Assembly (NCBI RefSeq): GCF_001895145.1
Contig: NZ_BDIR01000015.1
Location: 29,313 to 93,312 of the forward strand
Direction: 5' to 3'
Length of the DNA: 64,000 bases
DNA from: Arcobacter sp. LA11
GTDB taxonomy: Bacteria > Campylobacterota > Campylobacteria > Campylobacterales > Arcobacteraceae
In this document: one piece after another, positions 1 to 9,500 of the stretch
Layout of the letters: the number at the start of each line of letters is the position of its first letter
Position numbering within the stretch: position 1 is the first letter of the stretch
Position numbers and translations under genes: made by a program
Notes under the pieces: model-generated
What the model was told of the DNA's origin: nothing
The model's input: only the letters and a program-made list of their open reading frames with translations
Databases searched by the model: none

Positions 1-466
1 TTTCATCTTTATAAGTAAAGTTTCTAGCTTGTGCACCACCATGAAATTCATTTAAATTATGTATTTTTGATATTTCTAATAAAAGTTTATCTATAAAATA
101 ATACATCGTATTTTTAGATATATCTTTTTTTCTGATATTTGAATTTGCAGTTTTCCCACAATCTTCCAAAACAAAAAAATTATCATTTTGATAAGAGATA
201 TTAGGAGTATTAACGCCTTTATCTTTTAAACTTTTAATTTTTGTTGTTTCAAATTTAATACTTTCATTATTACTTTTCTCTTCTACTGGTAAAAGAACTT
301 CAATTGGAAATATTTTATAAAATAGTTTATGAGAAAAAAATGATTTTGTAGCTCTTGCTTTTTTTAACCAGTATTTTTTAGATTCATATTCAAAAGAAAA
401 AATCTCTTTATCTTCTTCTGTATATAATCTCAGAACCAGTTGTTCAAAATTTTTATCTATGCCCAT
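1..466 (-). CDS. Lipopolysaccharide kinase-like protein (partial, cut by window edge)
   Basis: The first 155 codons of a minus-strand gene can be read; its 3' end lies outside the window. The start is taken at the ATG at 466, which overlaps the dgkA stop by 10 bp. Near the edge the translation reads HGGAQARN, which fits the H-G-x4-R-N catalytic loop of small kinase-like proteins (the Kdo kinase/WaaP/InaA/BUD32 superfamily). It follows waaC, an LpxL-like acyltransferase and dgkA in one gene run, so phosphorylation of an LPS core sugar or another envelope substrate is a reasonable guess. The exact substrate is not determined, and the metal-binding DFG region is not in view. Confidence 0.55.
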   Translation of the reverse strand, partial: MGIDKNFEQLVLRLYTEEDKEIFSFEYESKKYWLKKARATKSFFSHKLFYKIFPIEVLLPVEEKSNNESIKFETTKIKSLKDKGVNTPNISYQNDNFFVLEDCGKTANSNIRKKDISKNTMYYFIDKLLLEISKIHNLNEFHGGAQARNFTYKDE

Positions 467-813
467 ATAATAACTATTATCCAAATAGATATATGCAAAA
501 TAATACTAAACATTACTGCAGTTGCCCCAATATCTTTTGCTGTTTTTGCTAAAGGAGCATGTTCTGTAGTAACAAGATCAACCACATTTTCAATAGCTGA
601 ATTTAAAAGTTCTACAATTAATACTAATATTCCAGTAACTAGTAAAATTAATTTATATACTAAAGTTACATCTATTAATATAATCCCTATAATAATAAAA
701 ACTGCAGATAATAATTCTAATCTAAATGAACTCTCTGTCTTAAAAGCATGCTTTAATCCATCAAATGCATATTTAGTATTTTTAAAAAGGTGATATTTTG
801 GTTTATTATTCAT
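457..813 (-). CDS. dgkA: Diacylglycerol kinase (DgkA family)
   Basis: This 118-residue protein has the normal DgkA length and layout. An N-terminal amphipathic stretch (YAFDGLKHAFKTESSFRLE) is followed by three hydrophobic segments, with the conserved ELLNSAIENVVDLVT motif at about residues 66-80 and a downstream AKDIGATAV motif. DgkA phosphorylates diacylglycerol in the inner membrane and recycles lipid produced by envelope sugar or phosphoglycerol transfer. It lies 3 bp after the acyltransferase stop and overlaps the next kinase-like gene, in an envelope-biogenesis run. Identification is firm. Confidence 0.93.
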   Translation of the reverse strand: MNNKPKYHLFKNTKYAFDGLKHAFKTESSFRLELLSAVFIIIGIILIDVTLVYKLILLVTGILVLIVELLNSAIENVVDLVTTEHAPLAKTAKDIGATAVMFSIILHISIWIIVIIWA

Positions 814-816
814 TTT

Positions 817-1725
817 CTACTTTCTTTTATACAAATCTTTATAATATTCTTTCCATCTTTTATGTTGCCAAAACCATTGACTAGGAGTTTCTAAAATCTG
901 TTCTTCAATAACATCTGCTTGTATTTGAGTTAATTCTTTTTCTTTGTTATCTGTCTTAAACTCAATACTTCTAGAATCTATTATATCATGAACTTTAATT
1001 GTATAGTTTCTAAAATCATTCATAATTGCAAATAAAGGTATTATTACAGCATCAAATTTTAAAGCTAATCTAGCAGTAGAATCAGTAGCTAAAATTTTTT
1101 TATTGAAAAATTCTATTTCAATACCATCTCTAATATGCTGGTCAATTGCAACTGCTACAAAATGATTTTTTTTAAATGCTTTTATCATTCCTTTAGCCGC
1201 AACTTTTTTTTCTAACATAATTATATTATTTCTATCTCTAGCTTTTATATACATATCATTGATTAAAGGATTATTCATCTTTCTATTTACTACAGCTAAA
1301 GTACCATATTTTAACGCAATATAAGGAATTGCTAATTCCCATCCACCATAATGTGCCGTTACGAATATTATCTTTCTATTCTCTTTTATTGCATTTAAAA
1401 TCACTTCTTCATTTTCAATATTTGCTTTTGATAAAAGTTTTTCTTTTGAGATAGATTGATTTTCAATAAATTCGTACATATTAAAAAGTAATGATTTATA
1501 AGATTCTTGAATTATGCTATTTTTTTCTTCAATAGAGATTTTATTTTCAAAAGCTAAATCTAAATTTACTTTCGCAATATGTTTATGTTTTTTACTAAAT
1601 TTATATACTAACTTTGCAATAAGTAAAAGAATTTTTTTTAAAATAAAATTTGGTGTAACCTGAAAAATTAATTTAAATAAGATATATAAGAAATATGTGA
1701 AATAATCCTTAGCAGTTGCCTTCAT
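817..1725 (-). CDS. Lipid A biosynthesis acyltransferase (LpxL/HtrB-like)
   Basis: The translation is about 302 residues from the ATG at 1725, which has AGAAGGAA six bases upstream. A start at 1752 is possible in frame but would overlap waaC by 44 bp instead of 17. It carries an N-terminal hydrophobic segment and the H-x4-E catalytic motif of lysophospholipid/lipid A acyltransferases in VTAHYGGWELAIPY at about residues 124-137 counted from this start. LpxL-family enzymes transfer a secondary acyl chain from acyl-ACP to Kdo2-lipid A at the inner membrane. Its position after waaC and before dgkA supports an LPS role. Which acyl position it modifies cannot be told. Confidence 0.85.
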   Translation of the reverse strand: MKATAKDYFTYFLYILFKLIFQVTPNFILKKILLLIAKLVYKFSKKHKHIAKVNLDLAFENKISIEEKNSIIQESYKSLLFNMYEFIENQSISKEKLLSKANIENEEVILNAIKENRKIIFVTAHYGGWELAIPYIALKYGTLAVVNRKMNNPLINDMYIKARDRNNIIMLEKKVAAKGMIKAFKKNHFVAVAIDQHIRDGIEIEFFNKKILATDSTARLALKFDAVIIPLFAIMNDFRNYTIKVHDIIDSRSIEFKTDNKEKELTQIQADVIEEQILETPSQWFWQHKRWKEYYKDLYKRK

Positions 1726-2716
1726 ATAATATTCCTTCTGCCAAATTAACAATTTCCTTTACTTCAATATCTTTTATTGAATAATCATCTTTATTTAACT
1801 TTAAGGGATTAACCACAGAATCTGATTCAATAATTTTATTAACATTTGTTAAATAAGTATTTCTATTACCTGGTGTACAACCAAAAATTGTAATTGAAGG
1901 AATATTTAAAGCCCAAGCCATATGTGTAGGACCAGTATCATTTCCAATAACTAAATCACAATTTTTTATTACTGCTTTTAAATTATTTAAATCTAGTTTA
2001 GGGAGCACTATTGCCGAAGAATTTAAAGCTATTTCATCTGCTATCTCTTTTTCTTCATCATTACCCCATGCGATTAAACAATTTTCACTTAGATAATTTA
2101 TTATTTTAGCAAAATTCTCTTTAGAATACATTTTTGAAGACCAACTAGCACCAACTATAAATAAAACATTCCGTTTTTGACTTCTTAAATAAGGATATAT
2201 TTCTCTAGGTTCATCTTCAAAAAATAAAAAAGGTTCTTTATTTATTAAATCTTTTTCTGAAACTTGAATATCTAAAGATTTACATAAAATATCAATATTT
2301 CTATCAATTACATTTTTATCGTATGCAGAATTTATTTTTTTGGTATAAAAAAAAGAAGCTGTTCCTTCTCTAGTTGATTTTTTATCAAAACCTATTCTAT
2401 TCTTTCCTAAATATTTTGAAACAATAGCAGATTTAATTAAACCTTGGGCATCTATTACAAAATCATAATCATTTTTTGAATACTCTTTTAACATAGAAAC
2501 TTGTGAAAATAAGTTCTTTTTATCTTTTTTTATTGATTTTAAATTTAATTTATATATATTATCAATATGTGGATTATATTCTAAAACTTTTGAAAAAGCT
2601 TCTTCCACAAACCAGTCAATTTGAATATTAGGGATTTTCTTTTTAATAAATTGTAAAGCAACCATTGCATGGATAATATCACCCATAGCAGAAAGTTTAA
2701 CAATGGCTATTTTCAT
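1709..2716 (-). CDS. waaC: Lipopolysaccharide heptosyltransferase I
   Basis: This 335-residue GT9-family protein starts MKIAIVKLSAMGDIIHA, the typical GDIIHA acceptor-side motif of WaaC. The C-terminal half has the donor-site segment VIGNDTGPTHMAWALNIP and the following TIFGCTPGNRN. WaaC adds the first L-glycero-D-manno-heptose to Kdo2-lipid A on the cytoplasmic face of the inner membrane. The start overlaps the Ppx/GppA stop by 4 bp, and its 3' end overlaps the acyltransferase, so translational coupling is likely. The function as heptosyltransferase is firm; type I over type II rests on the N-terminal motif and the neighbours. Confidence 0.88.
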   Translation of the reverse strand: MKIAIVKLSAMGDIIHAMVALQFIKKKIPNIQIDWFVEEAFSKVLEYNPHIDNIYKLNLKSIKKDKKNLFSQVSMLKEYSKNDYDFVIDAQGLIKSAIVSKYLGKNRIGFDKKSTREGTASFFYTKKINSAYDKNVIDRNIDILCKSLDIQVSEKDLINKEPFLFFEDEPREIYPYLRSQKRNVLFIVGASWSSKMYSKENFAKIINYLSENCLIAWGNDEEKEIADEIALNSSAIVLPKLDLNNLKAVIKNCDLVIGNDTGPTHMAWALNIPSITIFGCTPGNRNTYLTNVNKIIESDSVVNPLKLNKDDYSIKDIEVKEIVNLAEGILYEGNC

Positions 2717-4185
2717 GAAACTACTTTTACCTTAACTCCTTTTGGAGTTTGTAATTTATCAACTTCACTCTCAACTAAATATATACTTTTTTGAAGACAA
2801 ACTTTTAATTTATTCTCTTTTAGTTTATATTTTACTTTTGGATTTGAAAAATCTTGATTTATAGTTAAATTTAAAGATATCATAAATGAAAGCCATTGCA
2901 TAGTTTCAAAACATGGCAATAATTCATTATATCTATCTAAATCTCTTTTCATAGGAAGTGATTTTTTTGAAAATTTAATTATATGTGCAATTGTAACTCT
3001 TGATGAATGTAAAAAATCATAATTCAAACCACTTAATATAAAATCAAAAGTATTATCATTTGACTTATAAAAGTTAAGAGTTGTACCAATAGAATGTAAC
3101 TTAGAAGCAACAACTAATAATACTCTGTATTTATCATCTAATTGATGTAATGGTTTTAAAACTTCAAATATATCAGAAGCATTTTTTCCAAAATATGAAC
3201 TTTGCTTAGAATCTATTTGAAATCTATCTAATAAACTTCTAACACTTACATTAAAATTACTTGGAAACTTACAATTTGAACTTCTAAGTAAATCTGTAAG
3301 ATAAACACCTTCTCTAACCCCTGCACCAGAAGTTATAACTCTTGAGGTATTTAACTCTTCAAGAATTGTATTAAAGATAAATGTTCCTTCTTTAATAGTG
3401 TCAAACCTATCTTTTTTTACACCAATATGTTTTAAAGTTGTATTATTTTTTGCATTTATAATTGATTCAATAATATACTTATTTATAGAGACAGGATAAG
3501 TATATCCATGAAGTATATCTAAAGGATAATCATTTTTATTCATAATTATTTTACTAAGTGCTCTGATACTACCACCAATACCAACTATTGTTGTAGGGAC
3601 ATCAAAACCACATGATGTAACTTGTTTTAACTTCTCTAAAATATAATTTTTTGCACCTTCAATATCACCTTTACTAAAGAAAAGCTCATTTAATCGTACA
3701 GTACCTACATCTAAAGATATACATTTTTCAATTTTTCGATTATTAATAAAAGCAAATTCTGTAGAACCACCACCAATATCAACTGTAATAAACTTATCAC
3801 AGTCTATTAAGTTTTGAGCAGCAACACCACCATAATAAGCCTCTTTTGATCCATCAATAACTTTTATATTTAAACCTAGTTCATTTTTAACTTTTGATAA
3901 AAATTCTTTTGCATTTGGAGCATCTCTTAAAGCTGAAGTTGCAACACAAATTATTTTTCTAGATTTTAAAGCTTTTGAGATATTTAAAAAAGATTGCAAA
4001 GAGTTAAATGCTCTTTGCATTGGAGCTTCTTGAAGGTTACCATCATTTTCATAACAACCTTCAGAAATTTTTACACGACTTTTTGTTTCATTTATAAGAT
4101 TAAAAGCAAAACGACTACTTTTTTCTAATACAACCATCCGCATTGAGTTTGACCCAATGTCAATAATAGTTGTGACCTTAGCCAT
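2713..4185 (-). CDS. Exopolyphosphatase / pppGpp phosphohydrolase (Ppx/GppA family)
   Basis: The protein has 490 residues. The N-terminus TTIIDIGSNSMRMVV is the phosphate-1 motif of the sugar kinase/Hsp70 fold. FITVDIGGGSTEFAF at about residues 132-146 is the second phosphate loop, and TTIVGIGGSIRAL follows at about 198-210. The C-terminal third is an HD-like helical region, as in full-length Ppx/GppA. The enzyme hydrolyses inorganic polyphosphate and/or pppGpp. It lies 2 bp after the ferredoxin gene and overlaps waaC by 4 bp. Whether Ppx or GppA activity dominates cannot be read from the sequence. Confidence 0.87.
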   Translation of the reverse strand: MAKVTTIIDIGSNSMRMVVLEKSSRFAFNLINETKSRVKISEGCYENDGNLQEAPMQRAFNSLQSFLNISKALKSRKIICVATSALRDAPNAKEFLSKVKNELGLNIKVIDGSKEAYYGGVAAQNLIDCDKFITVDIGGGSTEFAFINNRKIEKCISLDVGTVRLNELFFSKGDIEGAKNYILEKLKQVTSCGFDVPTTIVGIGGSIRALSKIIMNKNDYPLDILHGYTYPVSINKYIIESIINAKNNTTLKHIGVKKDRFDTIKEGTFIFNTILEELNTSRVITSGAGVREGVYLTDLLRSSNCKFPSNFNVSVRSLLDRFQIDSKQSSYFGKNASDIFEVLKPLHQLDDKYRVLLVVASKLHSIGTTLNFYKSNDNTFDFILSGLNYDFLHSSRVTIAHIIKFSKKSLPMKRDLDRYNELLPCFETMQWLSFMISLNLTINQDFSNPKVKYKLKENKLKVCLQKSIYLVESEVDKLQTPKGVKVKVVS

Positions 4186-4187
4186 TT

Positions 4188-4442
<255 letters not shown>

Positions 4443-4483
4443 TTATTTCCCTAACTAAAATATTATGTTGGAGTTATAACCTA

Positions 4484-5215
4484 TTATTCTTTAATAATTT
4501 CTTTAATCAGGGTGAAATAGTATTGCTTTTTAGCCATAATTAAGAATTCAGCTTCCTTATGTATAAAAAGGTCACTACAAATGTATAATGCAGCAGCAAT
4601 ATCAAACTCTCTAATACTACCTGCAAAAAGTACAAAATTGTAATTTTTAGCGTATGCTAAAGAAATTGCAATAGCGCCTGGACTTCTAAATTTTATTTTT
4701 TCTTGATTTAACTTTTTTATTACATTTGGATAAGAATATGCTCTTTCAAAAATTCCTATTTGAGGATTTTCTACTTTTATAAAATTTATAGATTTATTAT
4801 TCAAAATATCTATTTGTTCTAAATTATCATTAACTTTATAAATCATAATATGATTTACTAAATTGACAACATATCCTGCTTTAGTTTCATTATCTATTTG
4901 TAAAGCAACAGATGTTCCATAATAAGGCAACCCAGAAAGAAAGTTGTGACTTCCATCTAATGGATCAATTATTATTTTAATATTTGATTTAGAACTTATT
5001 AGCCCGGCTTCTTCAGAAAAAATATCTCCAAAAGAGTCTAAATATTTAATAAAAATATTTTCAGCTATTAAATCAATATTTAGAGTGTTGTCTCCGCCAT
5101 ATCCTATAGTAGAAGACTCTTCAAGGTCAGATGAGTCCATATGAGTATTAATATACTCATATAGCTCTTTATTTGCTTTTATAACTGCATTTGTAAATGA
5201 GTTATAATCAAACAT
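4484..5215 (-). CDS. Inositol monophosphatase family protein
   Basis: The 243-residue protein has the metal-binding signature of the family. FSEEAG at about residues 72-77 supplies the first acidic residues, and IIIDPLDGSHNFLSG at about 87-101 is the DPxDGTxNF motif with Ser for Thr. IREFDIAAALYICSD near residue 210 corresponds to the C-terminal WD-x-AA motif, with F in place of W. Substrates in the family include inositol phosphate, fructose-1,6-bisphosphate, 3'-phosphoadenosine phosphate and NADP; none can be chosen from sequence. The gene begins one base after gltD ends, so it is likely co-transcribed with glutamate synthase. Confidence 0.82.
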   Translation of the reverse strand: MFDYNSFTNAVIKANKELYEYINTHMDSSDLEESSTIGYGGDNTLNIDLIAENIFIKYLDSFGDIFSEEAGLISSKSNIKIIIDPLDGSHNFLSGLPYYGTSVALQIDNETKAGYVVNLVNHIMIYKVNDNLEQIDILNNKSINFIKVENPQIGIFERAYSYPNVIKKLNQEKIKFRSPGAIAISLAYAKNYNFVLFAGSIREFDIAAALYICSDLFIHKEAEFLIMAKKQYYFTLIKEIIKE

Positions 5216-6589
5216 TTAAGAAAGTACTTTTGTAATCTCTCGTGCAGCTTCTCTGCCATCAACAGCAGCAGTAACTGCTAAGTGTGCACCTCTTTGACAA
5301 TCTCCACCTGCATATACTTTAGCATTTGAAGTTTGATAATTTATTGTTTCTATTCCACCCCATGAGTTTGTATTAATATTTAACTCTTTTAAAAATAATG
5401 GAGCTTCAGGAGAAAACCCAAGTGCAAAAATAATGATATCTGCTTCTTCTATATATTCACTACCTTCAATAATACTAACTCTTTGTCTTCCTGATTCATC
5501 AGGCTCAGAAAGACCAGTTTTAAGAAGTTCAATTCCAGATGCTTCATTATTTAATGTAATAATTTTTTTAGGACTTACATTAAATACAAATTCTACACCC
5601 TCTTCTTTTGAATTAACAACCTCTTTTTTAGAACCAGGCATATTTGCTTCATCTCTTCTATAAAGACATTTAACTGATTTTGCACCTTCTCTAACTGAAG
5701 ATCTAACACAGTCCATAGCAGTATCTCCACCACCAATAACAACAACTCTTTTATCTTTTACATCAATAAAATCAGCGTTTTTATTTCCTAAGTTTCTCTT
5801 TTGGATACCAGTTAGAAATTCCATTGCAAGATATACATTCGATGCATCTTCGCCATCAATTCCTGCAAATCTACCAGCTTTTGCTCCAATTCCAAGATAA
5901 ATTGCATCAAATTCTTCATTAAGTTCTGCAACTGTTTTATCTTTCCCAATTTCGCAATTTAAATGAAGTTTCATTCCAGCTTCTAGTAACCAATTAATTC
6001 TTCTATCAACTGTTGTTTTATCAAGTTTAAATCCAGGGATTCCATACATAAGTAATCCACCAGCTCTATCTTCTCTTTCAAACATTTCAACAGCAATTCC
6101 TTTTCTTAGTAGAAAAGTTGCAGCTGAAATTCCAGAAGGTCCAGAACCAATAATAGCTACTTTTTTATCACCTTTAATTTCTGCAAATTTAGGTTTCATA
6201 CCATTTTCAAATGCTCTTTCATTTAAATGAGTTTCAACAGCACCAATAGATACAGCACCATGACCAGTATTTAAAGAACAAGCACCTTCACAAAGTACAT
6301 CTTGAGGACAAATTCTTCCTAGAATTTCTGGAAAGGGAGATGTTTCATTTGATAAGGCAAATGCTAAGTCCATATTCTTTTCAGCAGTCTGCTTTAACCA
6401 TGCAGGGATAAAGTTATGTAAAGGACATCCTGTATGACAATATGGGTCACCACATTGCATACATCTGTCAGATTGTTCTCTAGCTCTATGTTTACCAAAT
6501 ACTTGGTAAACTTCATTATAATCTTTTAATCTTTGTAATACATCTCTTTTTTCAGGATTTATTCTTTCAAATTTAGTAAAATTTAACAT
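5216..6589 (-). CDS. gltD: Glutamate synthase (NADPH) small subunit
   Basis: The 457-residue flavoprotein begins with a ferredoxin-like cysteine region (CMQCGDPYCHTGCP at about residues 44-57). It then has an FAD-binding VAIIGSGPSGISAA loop (about 144-157) and an NADPH-binding VVVIGGGDTAMDC loop (about 283-295). It ends with the typical VYAGGDCQRGAHLAVTA region near the C-terminus. GltD passes NADPH electrons to the large subunit for conversion of glutamine and 2-oxoglutarate to two glutamates. It follows gltB by 3 bp, as in the standard gltBD operon. Confidence 0.96.
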   Translation of the reverse strand: MLNFTKFERINPEKRDVLQRLKDYNEVYQVFGKHRAREQSDRCMQCGDPYCHTGCPLHNFIPAWLKQTAEKNMDLAFALSNETSPFPEILGRICPQDVLCEGACSLNTGHGAVSIGAVETHLNERAFENGMKPKFAEIKGDKKVAIIGSGPSGISAATFLLRKGIAVEMFEREDRAGGLLMYGIPGFKLDKTTVDRRINWLLEAGMKLHLNCEIGKDKTVAELNEEFDAIYLGIGAKAGRFAGIDGEDASNVYLAMEFLTGIQKRNLGNKNADFIDVKDKRVVVIGGGDTAMDCVRSSVREGAKSVKCLYRRDEANMPGSKKEVVNSKEEGVEFVFNVSPKKIITLNNEASGIELLKTGLSEPDESGRQRVSIIEGSEYIEEADIIIFALGFSPEAPLFLKELNINTNSWGGIETINYQTSNAKVYAGGDCQRGAHLAVTAAVDGREAAREITKVLS

Positions 6590-6592
6590 CTC

Positions 6593-9500
6593 TTAATCTC
6601 CCTCATCTGGATTCAGTGGTAACACTGTCATATTTTTAGGCTTAACCATCCAGAAGTTTCTAATTTCAGCTCTGAAGTTTTCTAAAATCTCTTCAGCTCT
6701 TTCAGACTCAGTCTCATTTAAATAATCCATAAGTAATCTTTTTAAGAATAGTCTTTCTCTCTCAGTATCATCAGTATCAATTCTTACAGCTTCAATTAAT
6801 TCTTGGTTCATTTTATCTACAAATGATTTTTCAGGGTCATAAACAAATGATAAACCACCAGTCATACCAGCACCAAAGTTAACACCTGTATTTCCAAGAA
6901 TTACAACTATACCACCAGTCATATATTCACAAGCATTATCACCTGTTCCTTCTACAACTGCAGTACATCCAGAATTTCTAACACCAAATCTTTCACCTAC
7001 TGCTGCTCTAATGTATAACTTTCCACCAGTAGCACCATACAGACAAGTATTTCCACCACCTGCAAATTCTGGACCTTGGTGTATTGTATTAACAATAATT
7101 TTACCACCATTCATACCTTTACCAACATAATCATTTGCTGCACCTTCAAGGTATAAATTCATTCCTTTACTTAATAATGCTCCAAAAGATTGTCCAGCAA
7201 TACCTTTTAAGAATATATTGATTGAACCATCAGGTAATCCAACATCACCATAATATTTAGCAATTTCACCAGAAATCAATGTACCAAATGATCTATTTAA
7301 ATTCGTGATTGTCTCTTTAACTCTAATAGGAGTTGAAGGTTTTTCAATTGTTTTATGAACTTTTTTAAGTAACTCTTTTTCAAACTTATTATTATCAAAT
7401 GGATCATTTGAATCTTTTTGACACGTATCTATACCATCAATTCTTCTTAATACATTTTGAAAATCAAATTTCTGAGCAAACTCATCATCAATAACTTTTA
7501 ATAAATCACTTCTACCAACAATTTCTTCAATACTTGTATAACCTAAACTTGCAAGAATACTTCTTACATCTTCAGCAATAAAAGTAAAGTAAGAGATTAA
7601 TCTTTCTACAGTACCTGTAAAATATTCTCTTAATTCTTCATCTTGTGTTGCAACACCAACTGAACATTTATTTGTATGACAAATTCTTAAAATTTTACAT
7701 CCAAGTAATGTTAAAGCTGCTGTACCAAAGGCATAAGACTCAGCACCAAGCATAGCTGCTTTAACTACATCCATACCAGTTTTTAAACCACCATCTGTTT
7801 GTACATGTACAAACTCTCTTAAATGATTCGCTTTAAGTGCATTGTGTGCTTCAGAAAGACCAAGTTCCCAAGGATTACCTGTGTGCTTAATAGATGTTAA
7901 AGGAGCGGCTCCTGTACCACCATCAGCACCAGAAATTACAATTCTATCTGCATATGCTTTTGCAACACCTGCTGCAATTGTTCCAACACCAATAGTTGAT
8001 ACAAGTTTTACAGTAATCTTAGCTTCAGGGTTAATTTGTTTTAAATCAAAAATCAACTGAGCTAAATCCTCAATAGAATAAATATCATGATGAGGAGGAG
8101 GTGAAATAAGTGTAACACCAGCAATTGTATGTCTAAGTGTAGCAATATATGGAGTTACTTTATGTCCTGGTAACTGTCCACCTTCACCTGGTTTTGCACC
8201 TTGAGCAACTTTAATTTGAATCTCTTCAGCAGATCTTAAATAGCCTGGAGTTACACCAAACCTACCAGAAGCAACTTGCTTAATTTTAGAGTTTTTAAGA
8301 GTATTGAATCTTGCTATTTCTTCTCCACCTTCACCTGAGTTTGAAGCACCACCAATAGTATTCATAGCTACTGCCATTGCTTCATGAGCTTCAGGCGAAA
8401 TTGAACCACATGACATAGCAGCAGTTGCAAATCTTTTAAAGATTTCATCTTTTGATTCAACTTTACTCACATCAATAGCTTCTTTGTCAGAATTAAATTC
8501 AAAGAAATCTCTAATAAATTTTTTATCTCTATTATCAACTATCTCTTTTAACTTTTTAAAATCTGAAATATCTTCTTTATTCGCAGCTTGTTTATTATGC
8601 ATAGCTCTAGTAGTATTTGGACCATAATCATGGTATTCACCACCTTCAATATATTTATAAAAACCACCTAAATCTAAAGGAAAAATATGTTTATCATCAA
8701 AAAATGCATTGAAATGTTGTTTTTCAATTCTTTTTTCTATATCTTCATATCCAAGTCCTGCTAAATCCGAATGAGACTGAGAGAAACAATCTTCAATAAT
8801 TTCATCATTTAATCCAATTACATCAAACAATCTTGAATTTCTATAAGAAGCAATAGTACAAATTCCCATTTTAGACATGATTTTAAGAAGACCCGCATTT
8901 ACAGCTTTTTGTGTATTTTTAAGGAATCTTTGCATCTCATATTTAGATACATTTTTTCTTTCATATAATGCAACTGTAGAAGCATACATCATGTATGGAT
9001 ACATTGCTGTAACACCATATCCAATCATAACCGCAGCCATATGTGGATCATAAACTTCACCAGTTACTGCAACTATTGAAACATATCTTCTTAGACCTTC
9101 TTTTAATAATCGTTCATTAATAAACCCTACAGCCATTGCCATTGGAATTAATTTTACATTTTGATTTATATCTCTATCATCTAAAATAACAACAGATACA
9201 CTATCTTCTTTTACTGCTTTTATAACATAAGAAGCAAGCTCTTCTAAAGCATCTTTTAAATTTGATTTAAATGTTGTTGAGAATACTCTATTTTTGTAAT
9301 ATGCATCATATCTAGGAGATGTTGGATTACCAAAAGAATTAAGTACATCAAACTTTTCTTTCATTAAAATTGGAGATGCTACTTTTAATCTTTTTGCATA
9401 TTCAGGCTTTTCATCTAAAATATTATGAACATGTCCAAATCCAGTCTCTAAAGACATTACGATTTTTTCTCTATATGGATCAATAGGAGGATTTGTTACT

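Noticed and set aside
440..793. Plus-strand frame opposite dgkA
   Set aside because: Isoleucine/threonine-rich antisense shadow of a clear DgkA gene.
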